A stretch of DNA of 64,000 nt from positions 1,819,617-1,883,616 of the forward strand of contig NZ_KK037166.1 in assembly GCF_000568255.1 (NCBI RefSeq). Reading direction: 5' to 3'. A program made the translations under genes and the position numbers. Positions 37,031-45,275 of this stretch are shown here, piece by piece (positions within the stretch are counted from its first letter, which is position 1; each line of letters opens with the position of its first letter). Source of the stretch: Kutzneria sp. 744 (GTDB lineage: Bacteria > Actinomycetota > Actinomycetes > Mycobacteriales > Pseudonocardiaceae). The notes under the pieces are model-generated. The model ran no database searches, was not told the DNA's origin, and worked only from the letters and a program-made list of their open reading frames with translations.

Positions 37031-37843
37031 AGCGGCAGGACCAGGGTCAGATACACCATGCCCAACACGCCGCGCCAGCCGTGGAGGCGCCAGGTGCGCT
37101 GGCGGTCGGCGCGGGCGCGGACCTCGGTGTCGTCGGGGTGGGCCTGGAGGTGGCGCAGGTAGCCGAGGGCGTGGGCGGACTCGAACTCGTCCCAGTCGTC
37201 CTGGCTGGCCTGGGAGAGCCACTGGAGCTGGTAGCCGTGGGCCAGCGCGAGGTCGACGAGGTCGGCGACGGAGCCGTACTGCTCGCGCTCGATGGGCATC
37301 ACGGCGAGCCCCTAAGCTGACTGTGCTTGGCTCAGATACCCGGCGGTTCCATAGGGTCGCTTCATTCGTGTCCCGTACTCGTATCGCATTGGGTTCGATG
37401 GGTTACTAGGCACGTGACGAAAGTTCAGCAAAGTTGAGGGAAGCGGTGTGGTGCGGGTAATAACTTATGGCGGTAACTTACCAAGGGCCGCAGCGCAGAG
37501 ACCTACTGAGGGAGGGCATGGATACCCGTCATGCGGGGATATCACTTGTGCCTACACGGATTTCAGTTAAGATTCAGATCGAGCATGCCACGGTGACCCG
37601 GTCGGCGAGGCCGCGGTCGACGGCCACCTTGCGGCCGTGGGCGATGGCCTCGGCGTCCTGGTCGACGCCGTGCCCGGTGGCGCCGGCGGCGACGGCGCGC
37701 AGCAGCAGCTCGGCCCAGCCGCAGCCGAGGTCGACGACGTGCTGCCCGTCGAGCGGCCCGAGGGAGCGAAGCAGCAGATCGGCACGGTAGGACGACAGCG
37801 GCCCGTTGAACAGGAGGTCGTCATGCAGCGGGGTCAAGGTCAC
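37027..37843 (-). CDS. Class I SAM-dependent methyltransferase, split by block 3
   Basis: N-terminal half from GTG 37843: DDLLFNGPLSSYRADLLLRS, then motif I VVDLGCGWAELLLRA and the acidic loop GVDQDAEAI. Homology stops at DRVTVA (about 37583) and resumes near 37300 with YGSVADLVDLALAHGYQL, then QDDWDEFESAHALGYL, a C-terminus typical of this family. The block between replaces roughly the expected length of missing protein. Substrate unknown. It lies 32 bp after the PLP deaminase gene. Confidence 0.75.
37296..37582. other. Balanced-composition block 3 inside the methyltransferase
   Basis: About 290 bases of roughly half GC, non-coding, with the two halves of one methyltransferase on either side. 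Read as a filled assembly gap. Edges are approximate. Confidence 0.7.
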
Positions 37844-37875
37844 CCGACCAGCGTGGCGACGGGCGCAACCGGATT

Positions 37876-38733
37876 TCAGCCGGTGACGACGGCGACGACG
37901 ACGGAGCCTGCGGGGAACCGACCGTCCCGCACCCGGGCGAACACGCCGTGCAGCATCTTGGCCACGTAGACCCGGTCCAGGTCGACGTCGTGCCGGCGGC
38001 GGAAGTCGGACGCGAATTGGTCCAGCTCGGGGGTACGTTTCGCGTAGCCGCCGAAATGCGAGGCGAAATCGATGGACCAGTTGCCGGTCTCGGCCCCGAA
38101 CGCCTCGGTCTGCAACCGACGGACGTCGTCGGCCAGGAATTCGCCGCCCTTCAAGGCGGAGAAGCCGAGGGCGTGCTGTCCGGGCCGCAGTCCGGCGGCG
38201 AGGCCGGCGAGGGTGCCACCGGTTCCGCAGGCGCAGCACAGGACGTCGAAGTCGAGGTCGATCTCGGCCGGCAGCTCCATGCATCCCTTGAGCGCCAACA
38301 TGTTCGTCCCACCTTCGGGCACCAGGTAGAAGTCGCCGAACTCGGCGGCCAGACAAGCCAGCACCTCCGGCGAGGTCTTGCGCCGATAGGTGGTTCGGTC
38401 CATATAGGTCAGTCGCATTCCCCGGTTCACGGCCAAAGCCAGGGAATCGTTGAGCGGGCGGTGCTCCTCGCCGCGAATGACGCCGATGGTGTCGAACCCG
38501 AACAGCGCGCCGGCCGCCGCGGTGGCACGGATGTGGTTCGAATAGGCGCCGCCGAACGTCAACAGCGTGTGGTGCCCCCGCTCCCGCGCGGCGACCAGGT
38601 TGTACTTGAGCTTGCGCCACTTGTTGCCGGGGACGTCCGGGCTGATGAGGTCGTCCCGCTTGAGGTAGAGCCGGACGTCCCTGTCCCGCAGCCGCTCGTC
38701 ATGCAGCTCGGTCAGCGGGGAGGGAACCTGCAC
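37876..38733 (-). CDS. ACC deaminase / D-cysteine desulfhydrase family PLP enzyme
   Basis: 285 residues of the fold-type II PLP family. The PLP Lys is in VPGNKWRKLKYNL, with TFGGAYSNHIRATAAAG and CACGTGGTLAGLAAG binding substrate carboxylate and PLP phosphate. It could act on 1-aminocyclopropane-1-carboxylate, D-cysteine or another beta-substituted D-amino acid; motifs alone do not separate these. GTG start. Upstream of the methyltransferase, same strand. Confidence 0.85.
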   Translation of the reverse strand: MQVPSPLTELHDERLRDRDVRLYLKRDDLISPDVPGNKWRKLKYNLVAARERGHHTLLTFGGAYSNHIRATAAAGALFGFDTIGVIRGEEHRPLNDSLALAVNRGMRLTYMDRTTYRRKTSPEVLACLAAEFGDFYLVPEGGTNMLALKGCMELPAEIDLDFDVLCCACGTGGTLAGLAAGLRPGQHALGFSALKGGEFLADDVRRLQTEAFGAETGNWSIDFASHFGGYAKRTPELDQFASDFRRRHDVDLDRVYVAKMLHGVFARVRDGRFPAGSVVVAVVTG

Positions 38734-38845
38734 CTCGACACTCTACGGTGGACCGAATTCCCCGGACCCCGAAATGTCAGACCCCGCTGCGACGATGCTC
38801 ACGTGTCGGGACGTCCCCCGTCCCGCCGAAACGAGGAGCACCATC

Positions 38846-39598
38846 ATGAGCGCTGTGGCGCCGGGCGTGCCCGGCTGGATCGACCTCGGCTCGCCCGACC
38901 TGGACGCGACCAGAGCCTTCTACACGGAGCTGTTCGGCTGGACCGCGCACACCGGCGGCGAGGAGTTCGGCGGTTACACCATCTTCAACCTCGGCGACGA
39001 CCCCGTCGCGGGCGCGGGCCCGCTGTTCAGCGAGGGCCAGCCGCCGCTGTGGAACACCTACGTCATCACCGACAGCGCCGACGACATCGCGGCCAAGGTC
39101 GAGGCCAACGGCGGCAAGGTGCTGATGGCGCCCGGCGACGTCGGGGAGAACGGCCGGATGGCCGTGTTCCTGGACTCCGGCGGCGCGGCGTTCTCGGTCT
39201 GGCAGCCGGGCACCATGCCCGGCGCGACGACGTTCAACGTGCCGGGCGCGCTGAGCTGGAACGAGCTGATGACCCGCGACCCGGCCGGCGCGAAGTCCTT
39301 CTACGAGGCCGTTTTCGGCTGGGGCCACGAGGACCAGCCGGGCGACGTGCACTACACGGTGTGGACGCACAACGGCGGCATGATCGGCGGCATGATGCCG
39401 ATGGAGGGCGACATGTGGCCGGCCGAGCTGCCGGCGCACTGGATGGTCTACTTCGCCGTCGCGGACACCGACGCCGCCGCCGCGCGCTGCGTCGAGCTGG
39501 GCGGCTCGGTCGCGGTGCCGCCGACGGACATCCCGCAGGGCCGCTTCTCGGTCCTCAACGACCCGCACGGCGCGGCGTTCTCGGTCATCAAGATGTGA
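38846..39598 (+). CDS. Two-domain VOC (glyoxalase-like) protein
   Basis: A 250-residue protein with two tandem VOC domains (GWIDLGSPDLDATRAFYTEL; SWNELMTRDPAGAKSFYEAV), each a beta-alpha-beta-beta-beta unit. ATG 38846 follows GAGGAG. The family includes dioxygenases, glyoxalases and drug-binding proteins; this subgroup is often annotated as a hydroxylase homologue. Its 3' end overlaps the convergent DUF1275 gene by 11 bp. Confidence 0.85.
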   Translation: MSAVAPGVPGWIDLGSPDLDATRAFYTELFGWTAHTGGEEFGGYTIFNLGDDPVAGAGPLFSEGQPPLWNTYVITDSADDIAAKVEANGGKVLMAPGDVGENGRMAVFLDSGGAAFSVWQPGTMPGATTFNVPGALSWNELMTRDPAGAKSFYEAVFGWGHEDQPGDVHYTVWTHNGGMIGGMMPMEGDMWPAELPAHWMVYFAVADTDAAAARCVELGGSVAVPPTDIPQGRFSVLNDPHGAAFSVIKM

Positions 39599-40280
39599 CG
39601 ACGGCGTGCCAGGGCGCGTCGCCCCGGCTACGCAGGGCGCTGACCACCGCGACGAGTCCGATCAGGACCGCCGCGGCGGCCAGCGCCCACGCCGGACTGC
39701 TGTGCTGCACCAGCACGGCCCCGATCAGCGCGCCTAGGAACATCGTGGCCACGGCGAGTGCCCGCCGCGCCGCCGCCACCCGTCCCTGACGACGAATCTC
39801 GGCGGCGAGGCCGGACATGGTCGAGGTCAGCACGGTCGTGGTCAGGTCGGGCACGGCCAGCCGTCGCGCGGTGGAGTTCTGTAGCCCCATCGCGATCGCC
39901 AGCAACGCCGCCTGCCCGACCAGCGCGTCCGTGAACACGGAGAGGAGCAACGCCGCTGCCACCAGCCCCAACTCAATAAGGGCGACGTCACGCAGCAGGT
40001 GGCCACGATGCGCGTGCGCGCGGCCCACGCGGCCGCCGAAGAACGCCCCGGCCAGGAAGCCGAGCAATGCGACCACGGACGCGAGCAGCGAGAAGCCCGC
40101 CACCCCGGCCAGCGCGAAGGCCACGAACACGACGTTGCCAGTCATGTTCGCGACGAAGACGCGGTCGAGGGCGAGCACGCTCACGGCATCCACGAGCCCG
40201 GTCGCGACCGTCAGCGCCAGCAACAGCGCCGGTAGCGGGCCGTGCCGGTCGCCGCGGGTCAGTTCGTGCCAGACGCGCAT
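39588..40280 (-). CDS. DUF1275 (YoaK-like) membrane protein
   Basis: 230 residues with about six membrane helices and the DUF1275 signature near the N-terminus (ATGLVDAVSVLALDRVFVANMTGNV read in parts) and mid-protein (AMGLQNSTARRLAVPDLTTTVLT). Function unknown in the family; a transporter role is often proposed. It lies 4 bp after the MFS gene stop, so probably cotranscribed with it. Confidence 0.88.
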   Translation of the reverse strand: MRVWHELTRGDRHGPLPALLLALTVATGLVDAVSVLALDRVFVANMTGNVVFVAFALAGVAGFSLLASVVALLGFLAGAFFGGRVGRAHAHRGHLLRDVALIELGLVAAALLLSVFTDALVGQAALLAIAMGLQNSTARRLAVPDLTTTVLTSTMSGLAAEIRRQGRVAAARRALAVATMFLGALIGAVLVQHSSPAWALAAAAVLIGLVAVVSALRSRGDAPWHAVVTS

Positions 40281-40284
40281 GCGC

Positions 40285-42127
40285 TCAGCCCGGCGGCGAC
40301 GGCGCGGCGAGCGCGTGTCGCACGGTCGGTTCGCCCTCGGTCAACCGCCGCGCGCGGTCGAGCACGTCGTGGTCGGCGCCCGTGTAGCGGGAGTGGTGCT
40401 GCGCGAGGTGCTCCGCCCAGGACGGCACCTGGAACGTCTCCAGGAACAGCACCGCGTCGGCGAGATCCCGGTGCAGGCCCCAACTGGTCGCGCCGGTGCG
40501 CCGGCGGGAGCGTTCCACCACGGTCATCGCGCGGGTGAACTCGTCCACGTTGTCCTCGGGCACCCGGTACTCGATCTGCACGAGCACCGGCCCGTCGGTC
40601 GGCCGGAGTTCTAAAACCAGCGACGGGTCGGCCCAGCCGGTGGCCACCGAGCGGTCCAGGTTGCCGCCGTCGTACAGCGGCCACCACCAGCCGGTGGCCG
40701 CGCCGAGCACCAGCAGGCCGGCGGCGATGAACAGGGTGATCATCAGGCCCGCGTAGCCGGCCACGATGCCCCATATCGCCGAGCCGAACGCCTGCCCGCC
40801 CATGAACACGATCAGGTAGAAGGCCAGGCCGCGGGCCCGGACCCAGCCGGCCAGGGTCAGCTGCATGGCCGCGTTCAACGTCGACAGCACGCCGATCCAG
40901 GCCGCCCCGGCCAGGATCAGCGGGAACGCCGCGATGATGGCGTTCGGGCACAGCGGCAGCACCGCCGTCACGGCGGCGAACACCGCCCCGGAGATCATCA
41001 GCATCGCCGTGCCGCTGACGTGCCGGGCCGCGACCGGCAGGCCCAGCGCCCCGGCGACCGCGCCGAGGCCGACTGACTGCCAACAACAATTCTATGGTGA
41101 GAATTGTCGGGTGTAGTCGAAGCTGCCAAAAGAAGTTCACTTACGAACCGCCATAGAGGAGGTGTCCGGGTGCTTTTTAAGGCGCCCCTTCCGATCCCTA
41201 TGGACCTACTATCCCGGGTGGCTACTCTAATTGCTTGGTTCTGTAACGGCAAGAATTCGTCCGTGCGCTCAAATTATCTCGTGATGTGAGCCTTCGATTT
41301 CTACGTGCACTGACGATGGTAACTTGCACATGATAGTGATTTGTAATTGGTGGAGCGTCTACGAAGGTAGTTCCGCCGCAAAGGAATGACCAGTAGCGGC
41401 CCAGGTACCGGATGCCCGGGGCGTTGCGCAGGTAGCGGACGCCCGCGCGCACCGCCGCGACCGTGTGCTCGCGTTCCGTCTCGTTCGGGCGGGCCTGCGG
41501 CGGCCGCCGCCACAGCTGCAACGCCACCAGGATCACCACGAACGACACCGCGTTGAGCGCGAACGTCCAGCCGATGCCGGCCACCGACACCAGCAGGCCG
41601 CCCAGCGCCGGGCCGACCGCCCGGGCGATGTTCATGTTCACCGCGCCCAGCGCGGAGGCCTGCTTGAGCTGCTCCCGAGGCACCAGCTCCGGCTGGATCG
41701 CCTGCCACGCCGGGCCCACCAGCGCGCTGCCGCAGCCCAGCAGGAAGGTCAGCGTCAGCAGCAGGCCCGGCGTCATGCCGCCGGTGAACGTCGCCACCGC
41801 CAGGAGCGCCGCCACCACCGTCATGAACAGCTGCGCCCACACCAGCAGGCGCTTGCGGTCCGCCAGGTCGGCCAGCACACCCGCCGGCAGCGCGAACATG
41901 AACGCCGGCAGGGTGCTGGCCGTCTGCACGAGGGCCACCACCGTCGGGCCGTGATCGAGCACCAGCCACTGCGCCCCCACCGACTGCACCCACGTGCCCA
42001 CGTTCGAAGCGAACTGCGCCAGCCACAGCGCCCGGAACGTGCCGGCGGCCAGCGGCGCCCATGGGGACGTGGTGCTGCTGCTCGATGCCAAGGTCGGCTC
42101 ATTTCGAACGGCGGTCGGGGCGTCCAA
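40285..42127 (-). CDS. MFS_3 transporter with C-terminal monooxygenase-like domain, split by block 4
   Basis: The N-terminal half (TTG 42127; FRALWLAQFASNVGTWVQSV; DRKRLLVWAQLF) has six helices. Homology stops at YLRNAPGIRYL (about 41400), resumes near 41080 with VGLGAVAGALGLPVAARHV and continues through further helices. The C-terminal about 90 residues (VLVQIEYRVPEDNVDEFTRA) form an ABM-like domain, typical of this MFS_3/EntS-like group. Exporter of unknown substrate. The block removes roughly 60 residues. Confidence 0.78.
41080..41400. other. Balanced-composition block 4 inside the MFS gene
   Basis: About 320 AT-richer, non-coding bases replacing the middle of one transporter gene. No mobile-element features. 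Read as a filled assembly gap. Edges are approximate. Confidence 0.7.
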
Positions 42128-42128
42128 C

Positions 42129-42452
42129 CTACTGGCCGCGAAGCCCGAACGGTCGTATCGCGCGCCGCAGGTGGCCGCCTTCGGGTGATCCCGGCCAGGT
42201 CAGTTGCGGGTCCGGGTTCCGGATGAGCTCGTTGAGGTAGTCGATGGTCGACGAGTGGTCGCTCAGCCCGGCCTTGCGCTCGTCGAGCTCCCCGGCCGAC
42301 TGCACGAAATCGATCGCGTCGAGATCCATCGCGTCGAACCGGACCACGGCCGACCGACCTTCGTCGGACTGCACGGCCAGCCCGGCCGGCGGGTCGACGC
42401 GCCACCAGAACCGCGTCCCTTCCGCCCGCCAGTGCTCGGCAATGGTCGGCAT
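42129..42452 (-). CDS. Hypothetical protein, possibly a truncated gene
   Basis: 107 residues from ATG 42452 (MPTIAEHWRAEGTRFWWRVD). Upstream in the same frame about 24 coding-like codons (VKDLRLACARRRIAELDRQQ) run back to a TAG at 42524-42526, and coding character continues beyond it (SDSVGEVYKD). So it may be the 3' part of a longer gene with a nonsense change or error. The stop lies 1 bp before the MFS start. No family recognised. Confidence 0.4.
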   Translation of the reverse strand: MPTIAEHWRAEGTRFWWRVDPPAGLAVQSDEGRSAVVRFDAMDLDAIDFVQSAGELDERKAGLSDHSSTIDYLNELIRNPDPQLTWPGSPEGGHLRRAIRPFGLRGQ

Positions 42453-42576
42453 GTGGTCGACGGTCTGCTGCCGGTCCAGTTCCGCGATGCGCCGCCTCGC
42501 GCAGGCCAGGCGCAGGTCCTTGACCTAGTCCTTGTAGACCTCGCCGACGGAGTCTGAAGCCTCGGTCGGGGCGGGG

Positions 42577-43035
42577 TCAGGGGCGGTAGCCGGGGCCGGG
42601 TTCGGGGGTGACCGAGGTGGTGGTGATCTCGCCGCCGCAGTGGCGGCAGGCCAGGAACGGGTCGGCGTGGTGGCCGCAGTCGTTGTGACGCAACACGATG
42701 GGCGGGCCGTCGGGGCCGGGCAGGTAGGCGTCGCCCCAGTTCATCAGCGCCACCACGGCCGGGAACAGGCCCTTGCCGGCGTCGGTGAGACGGTACTCGT
42801 GCTTGTCCTCCTCGTAGGCGACCTTCTCCAACAACCCGGCCTCGACGAGCCGCTTGAGCCGGGTGGACAGGGTGGGCCGCGGGATGCCGAGGTTGCGGGC
42901 GAGCTGGCCGTAGCGCCGCACGCCGAAGAAGGCCTCGCGCAGGATGAGCAGGGTCCACCGCTCGCCGACGAGTTCGAGGGCCCGTCCGACGGATTCGGCG
43001 GTGAAGCGGTGCCGGAACTCCTGCTCGGCGGTCAT
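42577..43035 (-). CDS. HxlR-family transcriptional regulator
   Basis: 152 residues. The winged helix shows the HxlR pattern (ALELVGERWTLLILREAFFG; FGVRRYGQLARNLGIPRPTL; LVEAGLLEKVAYEEDKHEYRLT). The C-terminus has a CxxC-type pair (CGHHADPFLACRHCGGEI), which could bind metal or sense redox state. Located 58 bp after the LLM oxidoreductase on the same strand, it may control this flavoenzyme cluster. Confidence 0.88.
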   Translation of the reverse strand: MTAEQEFRHRFTAESVGRALELVGERWTLLILREAFFGVRRYGQLARNLGIPRPTLSTRLKRLVEAGLLEKVAYEEDKHEYRLTDAGKGLFPAVVALMNWGDAYLPGPDGPPIVLRHNDCGHHADPFLACRHCGGEITTTSVTPEPGPGYRP

Positions 43036-43093
43036 CGGCGGACCGCTTTCGGCAACGGTCGCGCGGCCGGCGACGGCGCTGCTCCGCCGGTGG

Positions 43094-44059
43094 TCATCGG
43101 CGGCCCAGTTCGGACAGCAGCCGCGCACCGCAGGGGTCCTCCGCTGTCGGCGGGACGATGCCGACGTGGTCGGCCCCGGCGGCGTGGAACTCGGCGATGC
43201 GGGACAGGACCTCCGACCGCGACCCGACAGCACCGACGGCGGCGATGAGCGAGGCCGGGATGTCGGCGGCGAGGGACTTTCGCGGCTCACCGGCCCGGGC
43301 GCGCTCCACGAGCGAAGAGTAACCGAGGGCGGCGAACATCTCGCCGTAGCCGGGCGGGCTGAGGTACACCGCGGTCTGGGCGGCGGCCTGCTGCAAGGTC
43401 GAAGCGCCGGGCTCAAGGGCGGCGGGGATCCACACGGCCAGGCGAGGCGGGGTGCGCCCGACAAGCGCGGCATGGGCGTCCACGGTCTTTCGCACGGAGG
43501 CGACATGCTCGGGCGACACGAGGTTGAGCACCACCTCATCGGCCACCTCGGCGGCCACACGGGTCATCGCCGGACCAAAGGCGGCGACCGTGATGGGCAA
43601 CCCGGGCAAGGGCTTGCGCAGGCGGAATCCCTTGCTACGGATGTGGTCTCCAGAAAAATCAGCCCGGCCACCGTCCAGAATGGACCGTAGAACGCCGACG
43701 GCCTCACGCATGCGGCCGGCGGCATGGGCCCACTCCCGGTCGTGCCAGCCGCTGACGATGAACGGGCTGGAACCGCCGAGCCCGATGCCGGCGACGGACC
43801 GGGCGAGGTCGGAGACCGACGACACCCCCATGGCCACCGACACCGGCGTGCGCACGGAGATCGGCAGCGGGCCGATGCGCAGGCCGATCCGCTCGGTGCG
43901 CAGACCCACTGCCGTGGCAAGGGAAAAGGCGTCATAGGTGGCCATCTCACCCAGCCACATCGTGCCGAACCCGTTGCGCTCAGCCTCCAGCGCGATGCCG
44001 ACCACCTCGTTGTCCGGCCGGTCCAGCCAGTACGGCGCGACCACGCCGATGTCGCTCAC
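43094..44059 (-). CDS. LLM-class flavin-dependent oxidoreductase
   Basis: A 321-residue luciferase-like TIM barrel (GIALEAERNGFGTMWLGEMA; GIGLGGSSPFIVSGWHD; LPGLPITVAAFGPAMTRVAA). F420- or FMN-dependent. The GTG start at 44059 overlaps the upstream stop as GTGA, so it is coupled to the acyl-CoA-dehydrogenase-like gene, which suggests a joint oxidation route. Substrate unknown. Confidence 0.85.
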   Translation of the reverse strand: MSDIGVVAPYWLDRPDNEVVGIALEAERNGFGTMWLGEMATYDAFSLATAVGLRTERIGLRIGPLPISVRTPVSVAMGVSSVSDLARSVAGIGLGGSSPFIVSGWHDREWAHAAGRMREAVGVLRSILDGGRADFSGDHIRSKGFRLRKPLPGLPITVAAFGPAMTRVAAEVADEVVLNLVSPEHVASVRKTVDAHAALVGRTPPRLAVWIPAALEPGASTLQQAAAQTAVYLSPPGYGEMFAALGYSSLVERARAGEPRKSLAADIPASLIAAVGAVGSRSEVLSRIAEFHAAGADHVGIVPPTAEDPCGARLLSELGRR

Positions 44060-45165
44060 CACTGCCCCGTCTCGGTCGGCAGGCCCAGCAGCAGCCGACC
44101 GCTCAGCTCGAAGGTGGCCGGGTTGACCTGGAAGTGCGCGGTGGCGGTGTGCGCGTCCCGGAAACGGCGCTGCAACGGGGAATCCTCGTAGATCGCGGAG
44201 CCGCCGCCCAGGTCGTACACGGCGCTGACGACCTCCGCCGACGTGCGCACGGCATGGGTGCAGGCCAGCCGCAACGACGTACGCAGCTCGACCGAAACGG
44301 GCTCCTCCGACGCGGCCGCGGCCTGCCAGGCGTCGTCGATCGCCTGGTAGTACAGGCCTCGCGCGGCCCGCAGGGACGCCTCGGCGGCGGCGAAGGCGCT
44401 CTGCGTCGCCGGCCGCTCGGCGGTGCTGCGGCTGGATCCGGTCGGCTTCCGCACCGTCGCCAACTCGACGAACTCGGTCATCGCGCCACGGGCGTTGCCC
44501 AGCGCCGCAGCGGCGATGGAGGCGGCGAAGAAGCCGAACAGCGGGAACCGCTGCAAGGTCCGCGACCCGGCCGGCGGCCCGTCGAGCACGGAGAACAGCC
44601 GGTAGTCGGGCACGAAGACCTCGCGGGCGACGACGTCGGTGCTGCCGGTGCCGCGCAGGCCGGAGGTCTTCCAGGTGTCCAGGATGTCCAGCTCGGCGGT
44701 GGAGAAGGCGGCGGTGCGCACCGCGCCGTCCTGGACGAAGCCGAGGAAGATCCAGTCGGAGTGCCGGACGCCGCTGCAGAACGACCAGCGCCCGCTGATC
44801 CGCACGCCACCGACGACGGCGGAGCCCTTGGCCCGCGGCGCCCACACGCCGGCCGCCGCGGAGGTCGGGTCGCCGAACACCTCCTGCGCGCCCTTGGCCG
44901 GCAGGTACGCGCCGAGCAGGCTGCTGGTGGCGGCGATGGACACGCACCAGCCGGCGGAGGCGTCGCCGGTGGCGATGGTCTCGGCCGCCTCCAGGATCTC
45001 CGCGGCGGTCGGCTCCGCGCCGCCGAGGTCGGCGGTCAGGCCGATGCGCAGCAGGTCGTGGGCCTTCAGTTCGTCGACGAGACCGGACGCCAACTGCCGC
45101 GCCCGCTCGGTCTCCTCGGCCAGCTCGTGGGCCACCGCGGCGACCTTCCGTGCGCTCGACAGCAT
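44056..45165 (-). CDS. Acyl-CoA-dehydrogenase-like flavin monooxygenase
   Basis: 369 residues of the HsaA/DszC-like branch of the acyl-CoA dehydrogenase fold (GDASAGWCVSIAATSSLLGA; ISGRWSFCSGVRHSDW; YDLGGGSAIYEDSPLQRRFR). Members hydroxylate aromatic or heteroaromatic substrates with a partner flavin reductase. First gene of the minus-strand unit; GGAGGG precedes the ATG. It is divergent from the flavin monooxygenase gene across a 110-bp region with direct repeats. Confidence 0.82.
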   Translation of the reverse strand: MLSSARKVAAVAHELAEETERARQLASGLVDELKAHDLLRIGLTADLGGAEPTAAEILEAAETIATGDASAGWCVSIAATSSLLGAYLPAKGAQEVFGDPTSAAAGVWAPRAKGSAVVGGVRISGRWSFCSGVRHSDWIFLGFVQDGAVRTAAFSTAELDILDTWKTSGLRGTGSTDVVAREVFVPDYRLFSVLDGPPAGSRTLQRFPLFGFFAASIAAAALGNARGAMTEFVELATVRKPTGSSRSTAERPATQSAFAAAEASLRAARGLYYQAIDDAWQAAAASEEPVSVELRTSLRLACTHAVRTSAEVVSAVYDLGGGSAIYEDSPLQRRFRDAHTATAHFQVNPATFELSGRLLLGLPTETGQW

Positions 45166-45275
45166 GCGCCCTCCAACCGGTTCAGTTCCGTTACCGGTTC
45201 AATATTCTTACCGCCAGCTCCGCATGTCAACAGGTACCGTGCGTAAGCAGGGTTGTCGGCGCAAGGGGGCCGCAC
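45166..45275. promoter_or_regulatory. Divergent control region with ACCGGTTCA direct repeats
   Basis: Two copies of ACCGGTTCA at 45176-45184 and 45193-45201 have a 17-bp period and share the palindromic core ACCGGT. They lie within 40 bp of the acyl-CoA-dehydrogenase-like start and overlap an AT-rich -10-like stretch (AATATTCTTA, 45201-45210). A regulator bound here could control both directions; the nearby HxlR protein is a candidate. Confidence 0.5.
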
